From Streptomyces sp. NRRL WC-3618 (GTDB lineage: Bacteria > Actinomycetota > Actinomycetes > Streptomycetales > Streptomycetaceae): 24,163 nt of DNA. The stretch's first letter is position 1. Every line of letters begins with the position of its first letter. The notes below the pieces were generated by a model, which was not told the origin of the DNA, searched no databases, and saw nothing but the letters and a program-made list of their open reading frames with translations. Below, in pieces: positions 1-6,342 of this stretch. Position numbers and translations under genes: made by a program. Where the stretch lies: positions 1 through 24,163 of the forward strand of contig NZ_LGDW01000026.1 of the NCBI RefSeq assembly GCF_001280005.1, given 5' to 3'.

Positions 1-50
1 GTGTGCAGGGTAGTCGGGTGGGGGGGTGTGTACGGGTGCGGGTGCGTTGT

Positions 51-131
51 GGCTGGTCGCGCCCACGCGGCGGAGCCGCATGTCGACACAGCCCCGGGCT
101 TTTAGGGGCGCGGGGAACTGCGCGACCAGCC
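51..131. repeat. Intergenic inverted repeat, Streptomyces-type interspersed element
   Basis: Bases 51-62 (ggctggtcgcgc) are the exact reverse complement of 120-131 (gcgcgaccagcc), giving a perfect 12-bp inverted repeat with a 57-base loop. Inside lie smaller pairings, for example ccccg at 92-96 with cgggg at 112-116. The right arm, with its ggggcgcggggaactg lead-in, matches a motif I recall as recurring between many Streptomyces genes; that is memory, not a search. It lies just beyond the stop of the minus-strand oxygenase gene, so it could act as that gene's 3' stem-loop or terminator. No gene is supported in bases 1-153. Confidence 0.6.
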
Positions 132-153
132 CCCACCGGGCTGCACTCCGAGG

Positions 154-1083
154 TCAAGCCAGCAGGCCCGACGACCTCCACAGCCGTCGGCCGACACCCC
201 GTAGCACCCCGATGTCGTCCAGGAAGTCCGTCAGCTTTCGTGCGCCCGACTGCATCACCTCCCGCCGGTGCCCGCTCGCCCGTACCTGTGCCACCGCCTC
301 CGCCTTGTCGAGCCCCACGTTCGCGTACACGTCGGGGTTGACGAAGGCGACCGAGAACACGCGGGCGAACTCGCCGGATGTGACGCGGGTGTACTCCTGC
401 GACCACCTCGGCGCCGTCACCATCTGGCGGCGGAGTTCCTCCCGGGCGTAGCGGACATGGCGGGCCTCCTCCACCACATGGATCCGCGTGACGCCCCTGA
501 CCAGCGGTTGCACCCGCTCGTCCGGGAACGTCAGCCGCTGCATCCAGTCGAGGACCTCCTCGCCGAGCAGGGTCGCCGTGAACGAACCGGGCGTGGTGGA
601 CACCGTCTTGAAGAAGCGGCCCAGGTTCTGGTGCGCGCGGCTGACCGGGTAGTAGGGGGTGCCGCCACGGCTGATGAGGCGGGCGAACATCTTCGAGTGA
701 CGGCACTCGTCCTCGATCTCCGTCAGGGCGTATCGGACGTGCGCGCTCGTCGCCGCCTTGTCGTAGATGTGCCGTACGAGGAGCTGCATCAGGATGATCT
801 CGAACCAGATGCCGAGCGAGGCGAGCGCCGCCGCCTCGTGCCGGGAGAGCAGGACGCGCTGCTCCTCGCTCATCCGTTTCCACATCGGGGTGCCGTACAG
901 GGAGACCAGCTCGGGCGGCCAGAACCACTTGCCGTCCTCGAAGGGGGCGTCCCAGTCGAGTTCCCTGTCCGGGTCGAAGGAGTGCTTGGCGGAGGCGTCG
1001 AGCAGCCGCTCGGCCACCTGTTCCCGGTCCTTGAGCACGCCGAGGGCGTCGCGGAGTATCTCTGCTTCCGTCACTGTCGTCAC
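154..1083 (-). CDS. AurF-family diiron oxygenase (p-aminobenzoate N-oxygenase-like)
   Basis: A 309-residue soluble helical protein carrying the seven-ligand diiron pattern of the AurF family: E95, E126-x-x-H129, E176 (in LLGEEVLDW), and H202-x3-E206-x2-H209 (in HVVEEARH). AurF itself oxidises the arylamine of p-aminobenzoate using O2 at a carboxylate/histidine diiron centre. Most chromosomal homologues have no assigned substrate, so the family is secure and the reaction is not. The start is taken as GTG at 1083. GTG at 1074 (residue 4) is an alternative, and neither has a clear Shine-Dalgarno sequence, so the mRNA may be leaderless or nearly so. A palindrome-containing promoter lies immediately upstream (1088-1118). 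Members are often found beside TetR regulators, but none is visible here; one could lie left of the window. The gene is divergent from the proline-rich membrane protein at 1178. Confidence 0.88.
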   Translation of the reverse strand: MTTVTEAEILRDALGVLKDREQVAERLLDASAKHSFDPDRELDWDAPFEDGKWFWPPELVSLYGTPMWKRMSEEQRVLLSRHEAAALASLGIWFEIILMQLLVRHIYDKAATSAHVRYALTEIEDECRHSKMFARLISRGGTPYYPVSRAHQNLGRFFKTVSTTPGSFTATLLGEEVLDWMQRLTFPDERVQPLVRGVTRIHVVEEARHVRYAREELRRQMVTAPRWSQEYTRVTSGEFARVFSVAFVNPDVYANVGLDKAEAVAQVRASGHRREVMQSGARKLTDFLDDIGVLRGVGRRLWRSSGLLA

Positions 1084-1087
1084 ATGC

Positions 1088-1118
1088 TTATGAGACCGCT
1101 TGTCAGCAAGCGGGTCAA
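1088..1118 (-). promoter_or_regulatory. Putative promoter of the AurF-like gene with a palindromic operator in the spacer
   Basis: Read on the minus strand, TTGACC (1118-1113) is a good -35 element and TCATAA (1093-1088) a possible -10, separated by 19 bases. Nearly filling the spacer is a perfect dyad, CCGCTTG (1096-1102) and CAAGCGG (1107-1113) around four bases. A dyad between -35 and -10 is typical of an operator. A 19-base spacer with a central dyad is the MerR-type layout, whereas the sequence itself looks more like a TetR-type site. The -10 is only 4 bases from the GTG at 1083, so either the -10 is misplaced or translation starts at 1074. The dyad could also affect the divergent gene at 1178. 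Confidence 0.5.
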
Positions 1119-1177
1119 TCCCCTGGAACCAAGGCCTGTGGAGTCACCCGGGTGAAGTGGTGAAGTAGCGTGCTGTC

Positions 1178-2068
1178 GTGTCCACGACTCCGCCGCCCCA
1201 GCCGCCCGACAACCCCTACGGCCCGCCCCCGACTTCGGGACCCTACGGCCGGCAGCCGCCTGCGTCGCCGTACCAGGCCCCCCAGTCGGGCCCGTACCAG
1301 GCCTCGGGCCCGTACGGCGAGAATCCCTACGGCCAGCCGCCGCCCCCGTTCCCCTACGGGCAGCAGCAGCCCTACGGCGCCCCTGCCCCCGGCCCCGCGC
1401 CCTGGGGCGCCGCGCCTCCGCCGCCCAGGAAGAGCAGGGTCGGGCTGGTCCTCGGCATCGTCGGCGGTGTCGTCGTGCTGGCCGTGACGACGGTGGCCGG
1501 CCTCTACTGGTTCAGCGTGAAGTCCGACACCGGCTTTCCCGAGGCCGAGTACAAGCTGACGCTGCCGCAGAAGGTGCTCGACGAGAAGTACGAACTCGCT
1601 GAGGACCTCTCCAAAACCCAGGGCCAGAACATCGAGACCGAGGCCGACGGCGCCTGGGACGCCCGGGACACCAAGGCCGTGGTCGGTCAGTACAGCCTCG
1701 GCGGCAAGCAGGCCGCGGGCACGCTCGTGGTGTCCGGCATGTACGGACGGTTCAAGAACACCGACCTCGCCCGCGACAACATGATGAAGGGCGCGGCAGG
1801 CGGCGAGGGCGCCAAGCTCGCCGTCAAGCCCAGGGACTTCAAGCCCGCCGGCTCCGACATCACCGTCACCTGCGAGGTGCTCGTCCAGACCGAAGTCGCC
1901 ACGGAGATCACCATCCCGGTCTGCGGCTGGGTGGACGGCAACACCGGTGCCTCGATCGCCGAGATCACCCCCGACTCGGTCACGAAGAAGCCCGCCGAGG
2001 TGGACCTGGCGGCGGCCGCCGAGACCGCCGTCAAGATCCGCGAGGAGATCAGGAAACCGATCGGCTGA
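1178..2068 (+). CDS. Proline-rich single-pass membrane protein, unknown function
   Basis: A 296-residue protein in three parts. Residues 1-85 are disordered and rich in Pro, Tyr and Gly, with repeated PYG/PYQ motifs. A basic patch (RKSR) is followed by a membrane segment at about 88-110 (GLVLGIVGGVVVLAVTTVAG). Residues 112-296 form a polar, probably extracytoplasmic domain. The basic flank predicts the N-terminus inside and the C-terminal domain outside. Such proteins are very common in Streptomyces, and I recognise no catalytic motif. The start is GTG at 1178, chosen because the PYG-rich head is continuous from there; the ribosome-binding site is weak. Its last 20 bases overlap the 3' end of the convergent DUF3291 gene. 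Confidence 0.75.
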   Translation: MSTTPPPQPPDNPYGPPPTSGPYGRQPPASPYQAPQSGPYQASGPYGENPYGQPPPPFPYGQQQPYGAPAPGPAPWGAAPPPPRKSRVGLVLGIVGGVVVLAVTTVAGLYWFSVKSDTGFPEAEYKLTLPQKVLDEKYELAEDLSKTQGQNIETEADGAWDARDTKAVVGQYSLGGKQAAGTLVVSGMYGRFKNTDLARDNMMKGAAGGEGAKLAVKPRDFKPAGSDITVTCEVLVQTEVATEITIPVCGWVDGNTGASIAEITPDSVTKKPAEVDLAAAAETAVKIREEIRKPIG

Positions 2069-2549
2069 GCGGTGCCGGCAGCGGGTCCGCGGGGCCCGGC
2101 GGGAACGACGTACGCAGGGTGAACGCGTACTCCGTCGGGCCGTGCGCACGCAGATGGAGGAGGCGGGTCTCCGCCTCCTTGACGGTCGGACGGTGTCCCG
2201 CCGGTACCCACCACAGCGTCGTGACCGCCTCCTCCAGCCGCTCGAAGAACTCCCGGCGGCGCGACAGCAACTCCCGGTGCTGCCCCTGGTACATGAACGC
2301 CGTGAGGGCGTCCGTGTCCCGCCACACCGACAGGTTGACCAGGGTCCACTCGTCGAACGCGCGCAGGTCGGTCGCGTCGCCCGTGTCGTCCTGCAGCCTC
2401 CAGACGAACCCGTCCGAGGCGTCGGCGACGGCGTTCACCGGGGCGAGGCCGTCGGCGAAGGGCTTCAACTCGGCGGAGTCCAGAGGGGCTTTGAGGCGGC
2501 CGATGTTGACCTGGGCGAGTTCGTACGCGGCTTCCGGAGATGGCGTCAT
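2049..2549 (-). CDS. DUF3291 family protein
   Basis: A 166-residue protein starting at ATG 2549. The opening AYELAQVNIGRLKAPLDS, the central WTLVNLSVWRDTDALTAFMY and the later TLWWVPAGHRPTVKEAETRL match the DUF3291 family, small alpha/beta proteins related to antibiotic-biosynthesis monooxygenase-type barrels. No function is established and I assign none. There is no signal peptide or membrane segment, so it should be cytoplasmic. The open frame extends further upstream on the minus strand through the PBP gene, but that part is a shadow of a well-supported gene, so the ATG after the PBP stop is the natural start. It lies 44 bases after the PBP gene with a small hairpin between, so co-transcription is uncertain. 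The 3' end overlaps the convergent gene by 20 bases. Confidence 0.75.
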   Translation of the reverse strand: MTPSPEAAYELAQVNIGRLKAPLDSAELKPFADGLAPVNAVADASDGFVWRLQDDTGDATDLRAFDEWTLVNLSVWRDTDALTAFMYQGQHRELLSRRREFFERLEEAVTTLWWVPAGHRPTVKEAETRLLHLRAHGPTEYAFTLRTSFPPGPADPLPAPLSRSVS

Positions 2550-2566
2550 GGCCGCACGGTAGGGCG

Positions 2567-2580
2567 GGGGCACGGGCCCC
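2567..2580 (-). terminator. Small GC hairpin between the PBP and DUF3291 genes
   Basis: ggggc (2567-2571) pairs with gcccc (2576-2580) over a 4-base loop, 13 bases past the PBP stop codon. There is no T run on the minus strand, so this is at best a weak or attenuating terminator. Confidence 0.25.
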
Positions 2581-2593
2581 GCATCCCCTTTTC

Positions 2594-4090
2594 TCACTCG
2601 CCGAGCACCGCCTCCATCACCGCCCGCGCGATCGGCGCCGCCACCCCGCCGCCGCTGATGTCCGTACGGTCGGCGGACGCGTCCTCGACCACCACCGCGA
2701 CGGCCACCGCCGGCTCGACGTCCCGTTCGCCCTGCGCCCACGAGACGAACCAGGCGTACGGCGTACCGGAGTTGCCGACACCGTGCTGGGCGGTGCCCGT
2801 CTTGCCGCCGACCGTGGCGCCGGGGATCGCCGCGTTCGTGCCGGTGCCCCGCTCCACGACGTCCCGCATCAGCTCGCGCATCCGTACGGCGGTCGACGGA
2901 TGCATCGCCCGGAACCGGCTCCGTACGCCCGGTGTGGCAACTGTCGTACCGTTCGCGGTGGTTGTCCGCTCCACCAGGTAAGGGGAGGGCACCTGACCGC
3001 CGTTGGCGACCGCCGCCGAGACCATCGCCATCTGCAACGGCGTGGCCCGCGTGTTGTACTGGCCGATCGCGGACAGCGCCAACTGCGCCTTGTCGACGTG
3101 GCGGTCGAAGGTGCTGCGCGCGACCGAGAAGGGGACGCGCAGCCCCGGGTCGTTGAAGCCGAAGCCCGCCGCCGTGGCCGCCAGGTCGGTGACGCCGACG
3201 TCCACGCCCAGCTTGGCGAAGACCGTGTTGCACGACCAGGCGAACGCGGCCCGCAGCGAGGCGTCCGCGCACCCGTCGCCCTCGTTCGTCAGCGCCGTGG
3301 ACGTACCGGGGAGGCGGTACGGGTCGGGGGAGCGGGTCGGCTCGTCCAGATCGGTGACCACCCCCGCGTCCAGCGCGGCCGCCGCCGTGACCACCTTGAA
3401 CGTCGAACCCGGCGGATAGGTCTGCCGCACCGCCCGATTCAGCATCGGCTTGTCCGGATCGTCGTTGAGCCGCCGCCAACTCCGTTTCACCGTAGGTCTG
3501 TTGCCGGACAGCACCGCCGGGTCGTACGACGGTGAGGAGACCAGGGCCAGGATGCGTCCGGTCGACGGCTCCACGGCCGCGACCGCCCCCTTGCGTCCGG
3601 CGAGACCCTCATAGGCGGCCTCCTGGGCGGCCGGGTCGAGGGTGGTCACGACGTCGCCGCCGGGATTCCGTGCGCGCGTCACGTCGTTCCACAGGGGGAA
3701 CGGGGTGAGGAGCGGATCGGTGCCCGACAGGATGCCGTCCTCCGCGTGCTCCAGGAACGTCGTGCCGTACACCTGGGAGGAGAAGCCGGTGACCGGGGCG
3801 TACAACGGGCCGTTCTTGTACGTCCGTTCGTAGCGGAGCTGCTCCCCGGTGTCCTTCGACCCGGTGACCGGCCGGCCGCCGACCAGGATGGCGCCGCGTG
3901 GCTGGCCGTAACGGGCGATCACCTGGCGGCGGTTGGCCGGGTTGTCGTCGTAGCGCTGGGCCTGGACGAGCTGGACGCGGGTGAGGTTGACGAGGAGGGC
4001 GAGGAGCAACAGGGCGCAGAAGACGGCCGCGTGCTTGATACAGCGGGTCATCTGCCGTGGTTTTCTTGCCCGTTCGGGCTGTCTCGTCAT
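2594..4090 (-). CDS. Class B penicillin-binding protein (PbpA/FtsI-like transpeptidase)
   Basis: A 498-residue D,D-transpeptidase that cross-links peptidoglycan on the outer face of the membrane. After a basic head there is one membrane anchor at about 21-38, a PBP dimerisation-type region, and the transpeptidase domain. All three active-site motifs are intact: S229-T-F-K232 (PPGSTFK), S286-C-N288 (AWSCN) and K430-T-G432 (GGKTGTAQ). The length fits actinobacterial PbpA (roughly 480-500 aa). ATG 4090 is chosen because it overlaps the stop of the upstream FtsW/RodA gene as ATGA, indicating translational coupling; the reading frame is open much further upstream but only as a shadow of FtsW. SEDS proteins polymerise glycan with a cognate class B PBP, so the pair should act together. 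In many actinomycetes such a pair sits beside pstP/pknAB, which are absent here, suggesting an additional copy. Confidence 0.93.
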   Translation of the reverse strand: MTRQPERARKPRQMTRCIKHAAVFCALLLLALLVNLTRVQLVQAQRYDDNPANRRQVIARYGQPRGAILVGGRPVTGSKDTGEQLRYERTYKNGPLYAPVTGFSSQVYGTTFLEHAEDGILSGTDPLLTPFPLWNDVTRARNPGGDVVTTLDPAAQEAAYEGLAGRKGAVAAVEPSTGRILALVSSPSYDPAVLSGNRPTVKRSWRRLNDDPDKPMLNRAVRQTYPPGSTFKVVTAAAALDAGVVTDLDEPTRSPDPYRLPGTSTALTNEGDGCADASLRAAFAWSCNTVFAKLGVDVGVTDLAATAAGFGFNDPGLRVPFSVARSTFDRHVDKAQLALSAIGQYNTRATPLQMAMVSAAVANGGQVPSPYLVERTTTANGTTVATPGVRSRFRAMHPSTAVRMRELMRDVVERGTGTNAAIPGATVGGKTGTAQHGVGNSGTPYAWFVSWAQGERDVEPAVAVAVVVEDASADRTDISGGGVAAPIARAVMEAVLGE

Positions 4091-5505
4091 GGTGTGGGCG
4101 CCCTGTCGTCGTCCTGGGGCTGTCGGCGGGCCGAGTCGCTGATCCGGATCAGCAGCGCCACAATGATCCAGTTGGTGACGACGGACGAGCCCCCCTGTGC
4201 CAGGAAGGGCATCGCCATGCCGGTGAGCGGGATGAGCCCCGACACCCCGCCCGCGATGACGAACACCTGGAGCGCCACGATCGAGGCGAGGCCGACGGCG
4301 AGCAGCCGTCCGAAGGGGTCGCGCAGGCAGAGGCCGGCCCGGTAACCGCGCTCCACCAGCAGGGCGTACAGGATGACGATCGCGGAGAGGCCGGCCAGCC
4401 CGAGTTCCTCGCCCGCCGTCGCCAGGACGAAGTCGGACTTGGCGGCGAAGCCGATCAGGATCGAGTGGCCGAGGCCCAGACCGGTGCCGAACAGGCCGCC
4501 CGCCGCGAACGCGAACAGCGACTGGGAGAGCTGGTTGGGGCCCTGGCCTGCGTCGATCGTCGCGAAGGGGTGCAGCCAGTCCTCGACACGGCTGTGGACG
4601 TGCGGTTCGAGCGTCCCGACGGCGAACGCGCCCAGCGCGGCCAGCAGCAGGCCGACCGCGATCCAGCCGGTGCGGCCGGTGGCGACGTACAGGAGGACCA
4701 CGAAGAGGCCGAAGAAGAGGAACGAGGTGCCGAGGTCGCGCTCCAGGACGAGCACACCGACGCTGAGCAGCCAGATCGCGACGATCGGGCCGAGCACCCG
4801 CCCGGTCGGAAGCTGGAGACGGCGCAGGCGCCAGATCTGGCGGCCGGTGTACGCGAGCGACCCCCGGTTGGCGGCCAGGTACGCGGCGAAGAACACCGCC
4901 AGCAGTACTTTCGCGAACTCGCCCGGCTGGAGGGAGAATCCGGCGATCCGGATCCAGATGCGGGCCCCGTTCACCGAGGGGAAGAAGATCGGGAGGGCGA
5001 GCAGGACGAGGGCGGCGGTCACACAGACGTACGCGTACCGCTGGAGGACACGGTGGTCGCGCAGCAGGACGACGACCACGATGAACAGCGCCACGCCGAC
5101 CGTGGACCACACGAGTTGGACGGGAGCGGCGCGGTGCCCGGGTGTCTCCAGGTCGAGCCGGTGGATGAGGACCAGGCCGAGGCCGTTGAGCAGCACGCCG
5201 ATGGGCAGCAGGAGCGGGTCGGCGCAGGGGGCGCGCCGGCGCACCGCGACATGCGCGAGGAGCGCGAGCACGCCGAGCCCGGCGCCGTAACCGGCGGCGC
5301 CGGGTGGGACGGTGCCGTTCTTCGCGAGGCCCACGTCGCAGTAGCCGTACACGCACAGCAGGACGGCGACGACGATGAGGGCCAGCTCGATGCCACGGCG
5401 CCGGGGGACTCGCGGGGCGGGAGCGGAGGGATCGGCGGGCTCCGAGAGCCAGGGCTTCGGGGATTCCTCGTACTGCGCCGCCACGGTGGTTCCGGGCTTC
5501 GTCAT
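4087..5505 (-). CDS. FtsW/RodA/SpoVE family SEDS glycosyltransferase
   Basis: A 472-residue polytopic membrane protein with around ten hydrophobic segments from about residue 39 onward, after a soluble Pro/Ser-rich N-terminal tail. SEDS landmarks are present: LERDLGTSFLFF, the stretch KSDFVLATAGEELGLAG, and PLTGMAMPFLAQGGSS at 426-441, the family's C-terminal signature. SEDS proteins polymerise lipid II into glycan strands with a partner class B PBP, here the next gene. The start is ATG 5505; upstream purines are weak as a ribosome-binding site. The stop codon overlaps the PBP start. FtsW (division), RodA (elongation) and a sporulation-specific paralogue cannot be told apart from this sequence, so no symbol is given. 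It is 41 bases downstream of the SH3-like gene on the same strand, so co-transcription is possible. Confidence 0.92.
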   Translation of the reverse strand: MTKPGTTVAAQYEESPKPWLSEPADPSAPAPRVPRRRGIELALIVVAVLLCVYGYCDVGLAKNGTVPPGAAGYGAGLGVLALLAHVAVRRRAPCADPLLLPIGVLLNGLGLVLIHRLDLETPGHRAAPVQLVWSTVGVALFIVVVVLLRDHRVLQRYAYVCVTAALVLLALPIFFPSVNGARIWIRIAGFSLQPGEFAKVLLAVFFAAYLAANRGSLAYTGRQIWRLRRLQLPTGRVLGPIVAIWLLSVGVLVLERDLGTSFLFFGLFVVLLYVATGRTGWIAVGLLLAALGAFAVGTLEPHVHSRVEDWLHPFATIDAGQGPNQLSQSLFAFAAGGLFGTGLGLGHSILIGFAAKSDFVLATAGEELGLAGLSAIVILYALLVERGYRAGLCLRDPFGRLLAVGLASIVALQVFVIAGGVSGLIPLTGMAMPFLAQGGSSVVTNWIIVALLIRISDSARRQPQDDDRAPTP

Positions 5506-5546
5506 GTCCGGAATCTACCTAAAGCGGACGGAATATTGTGCGCAGG

Positions 5547-6275
5547 TCAGCAGAAGCGTGGTGCGGCGCCGATGTTGTTGATGTAGCGGGCGGCGCCCCA
5601 GGCCCAGGTGCCGTCCGTGAGGAGGTACCAGAGCGAGTTGCCGTCGACGTTCTCACCGGCGACCTTGCAGAAGATGTTGACGATGGCGCCCTGCGGAACG
5701 ACCCGGATGATCGCGCTGCCACGGTTGGGCGCGCTGCGCAGCCGCAGTCCGCCGATGGCGGTGACGATGCCCTGGTATGGGCCGACGGTGCTGTTGGTGT
5801 TGTTGTGGTGCTGTCCCCAGTCGCTGTTGCCGCTCTGCTGCTGCTGGCTGTTGTTCTGCTGGTTCCAGCCGTTGCCGCTTTGATTGCTCTGGTTGCTCTG
5901 GTTGCTCTGGTTGCTCTGGTTGCTCTGGTTGCTCTGGTTCCAACTGGTGCCGGTCTGGTTGTTCTGGTTGCTCGGGTTCCAGCTGTTGCCGCTCTGGTTG
6001 TTCGAGTTGCTCGGCTGCTGCTGGCTGTTGCTCGGCTGCTGGTTCCAGCTGTTGCCGGTCTGGTTGCTCGGCTGCTGCGGCGGCTGCTGCTGGTTGTTGC
6101 TCGGCTGCGGCGGCGGCTGGTTGTTGCTCGGCCGCTGGTTCCAGCTGTTGCCGTTGTTCTGCTGGCCCCAGTCGTCGTCGGCGGCACTCGCGAGTGCCGG
6201 GGTGGCCGCGGCGACGGCGAGCGCGGTGGTGGCGGCGGCTATACCGAGGCGGGTCAGGGTGGTCCGCGGTGACAT
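5547..6275 (-). CDS. Secreted Q/N-rich protein with C-terminal SH3-like domain
   Basis: A 242-residue protein. Residues 1-31 form a signal peptide (RTTLTRLGIAAATTALAVAA, then ALASA), so it should be exported. Residues 33-165 are a low-complexity segment made almost wholly of N, Q, S, P, G and W, with recurring NSWNQ and PSN motifs and a perfect run of NQS triplets near 114-132. Residues 166-242 resemble a bacterial SH3 domain (GLRLRSAPNRGSAIIRVVPQ, then WYLLTDGTWAWGAARYI), with two cysteines (203 and 242) that could pair. Bacterial SH3 domains often bind the cell wall, which fits the neighbouring FtsW and PBP genes; that link is inference. ATG 6275 is preferred over an upstream in-frame codon at 6314 because a strong AAAGGAG site precedes it by 5 bases and the signal peptide starts there. 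Confidence 0.85.
   Translation of the reverse strand: MSPRTTLTRLGIAAATTALAVAAATPALASAADDDWGQQNNGNSWNQRPSNNQPPPQPSNNQQQPPQQPSNQTGNSWNQQPSNSQQQPSNSNNQSGNSWNPSNQNNQTGTSWNQSNQSNQSNQSNQSNQSNQSGNGWNQQNNSQQQQSGNSDWGQHHNNTNSTVGPYQGIVTAIGGLRLRSAPNRGSAIIRVVPQGAIVNIFCKVAGENVDGNSLWYLLTDGTWAWGAARYINNIGAAPRFC
5884..5937 (-). repeat. Six perfect 9-bp tandem repeats encoding the NQS run
   Basis: ttgctctgg (plus strand) is repeated six times without error, coding for consecutive Asn-Gln-Ser triplets in the secreted SH3-like protein. The unit is a multiple of three, so copy-number change by slippage would lengthen or shorten the protein without a frameshift. Imperfect relatives of the unit extend on both sides through about 5820-6150. 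Confidence 0.95.
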
Positions 6276-6280
6276 GTGGG

Positions 6281-6287
6281 CTCCTTT
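6281..6287 (-). promoter_or_regulatory. Strong ribosome-binding site fixing the SH3-like protein start
   Basis: On the minus strand, AAAGGAG lies 5 bases before ATG 6275. It decides between this start and an in-frame upstream codon at 6314. The 67-base gap to the histidine kinase gene also holds TAGCGT and TTAGTC -10-like hexamers on the minus strand, but I cannot fix a promoter. Confidence 0.7.
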
Positions 6288-6342
6288 GTCCGGACAGAGC
6301 TGACTAACCGCCACGCTAGGAGTGCCTCGTGTAAGACGCCCG

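Noticed and set aside
4091..5356. Upstream extension of the PBP frame across FtsW
   Set aside because: The extension is Arg/Pro-rich shadow; ATG 4090 overlaps the FtsW stop and starts a normal-length PBP.
4057..5586. Plus-strand 509-residue frame opposite FtsW/PBP
   Set aside because: Composition (Glu/Gln/Asp/Arg-rich without motif) is that of an antisense frame; the minus strand holds SEDS motifs.
5777..6307. Plus-strand Cys/Gly/Ser-rich repeat protein opposite the Q/N-rich gene
   Set aside because: The Cys/Gly pattern is simply the reverse reading of the NQS repeat; the minus frame has a signal peptide, strong ribosome-binding site and SH3-like domain.
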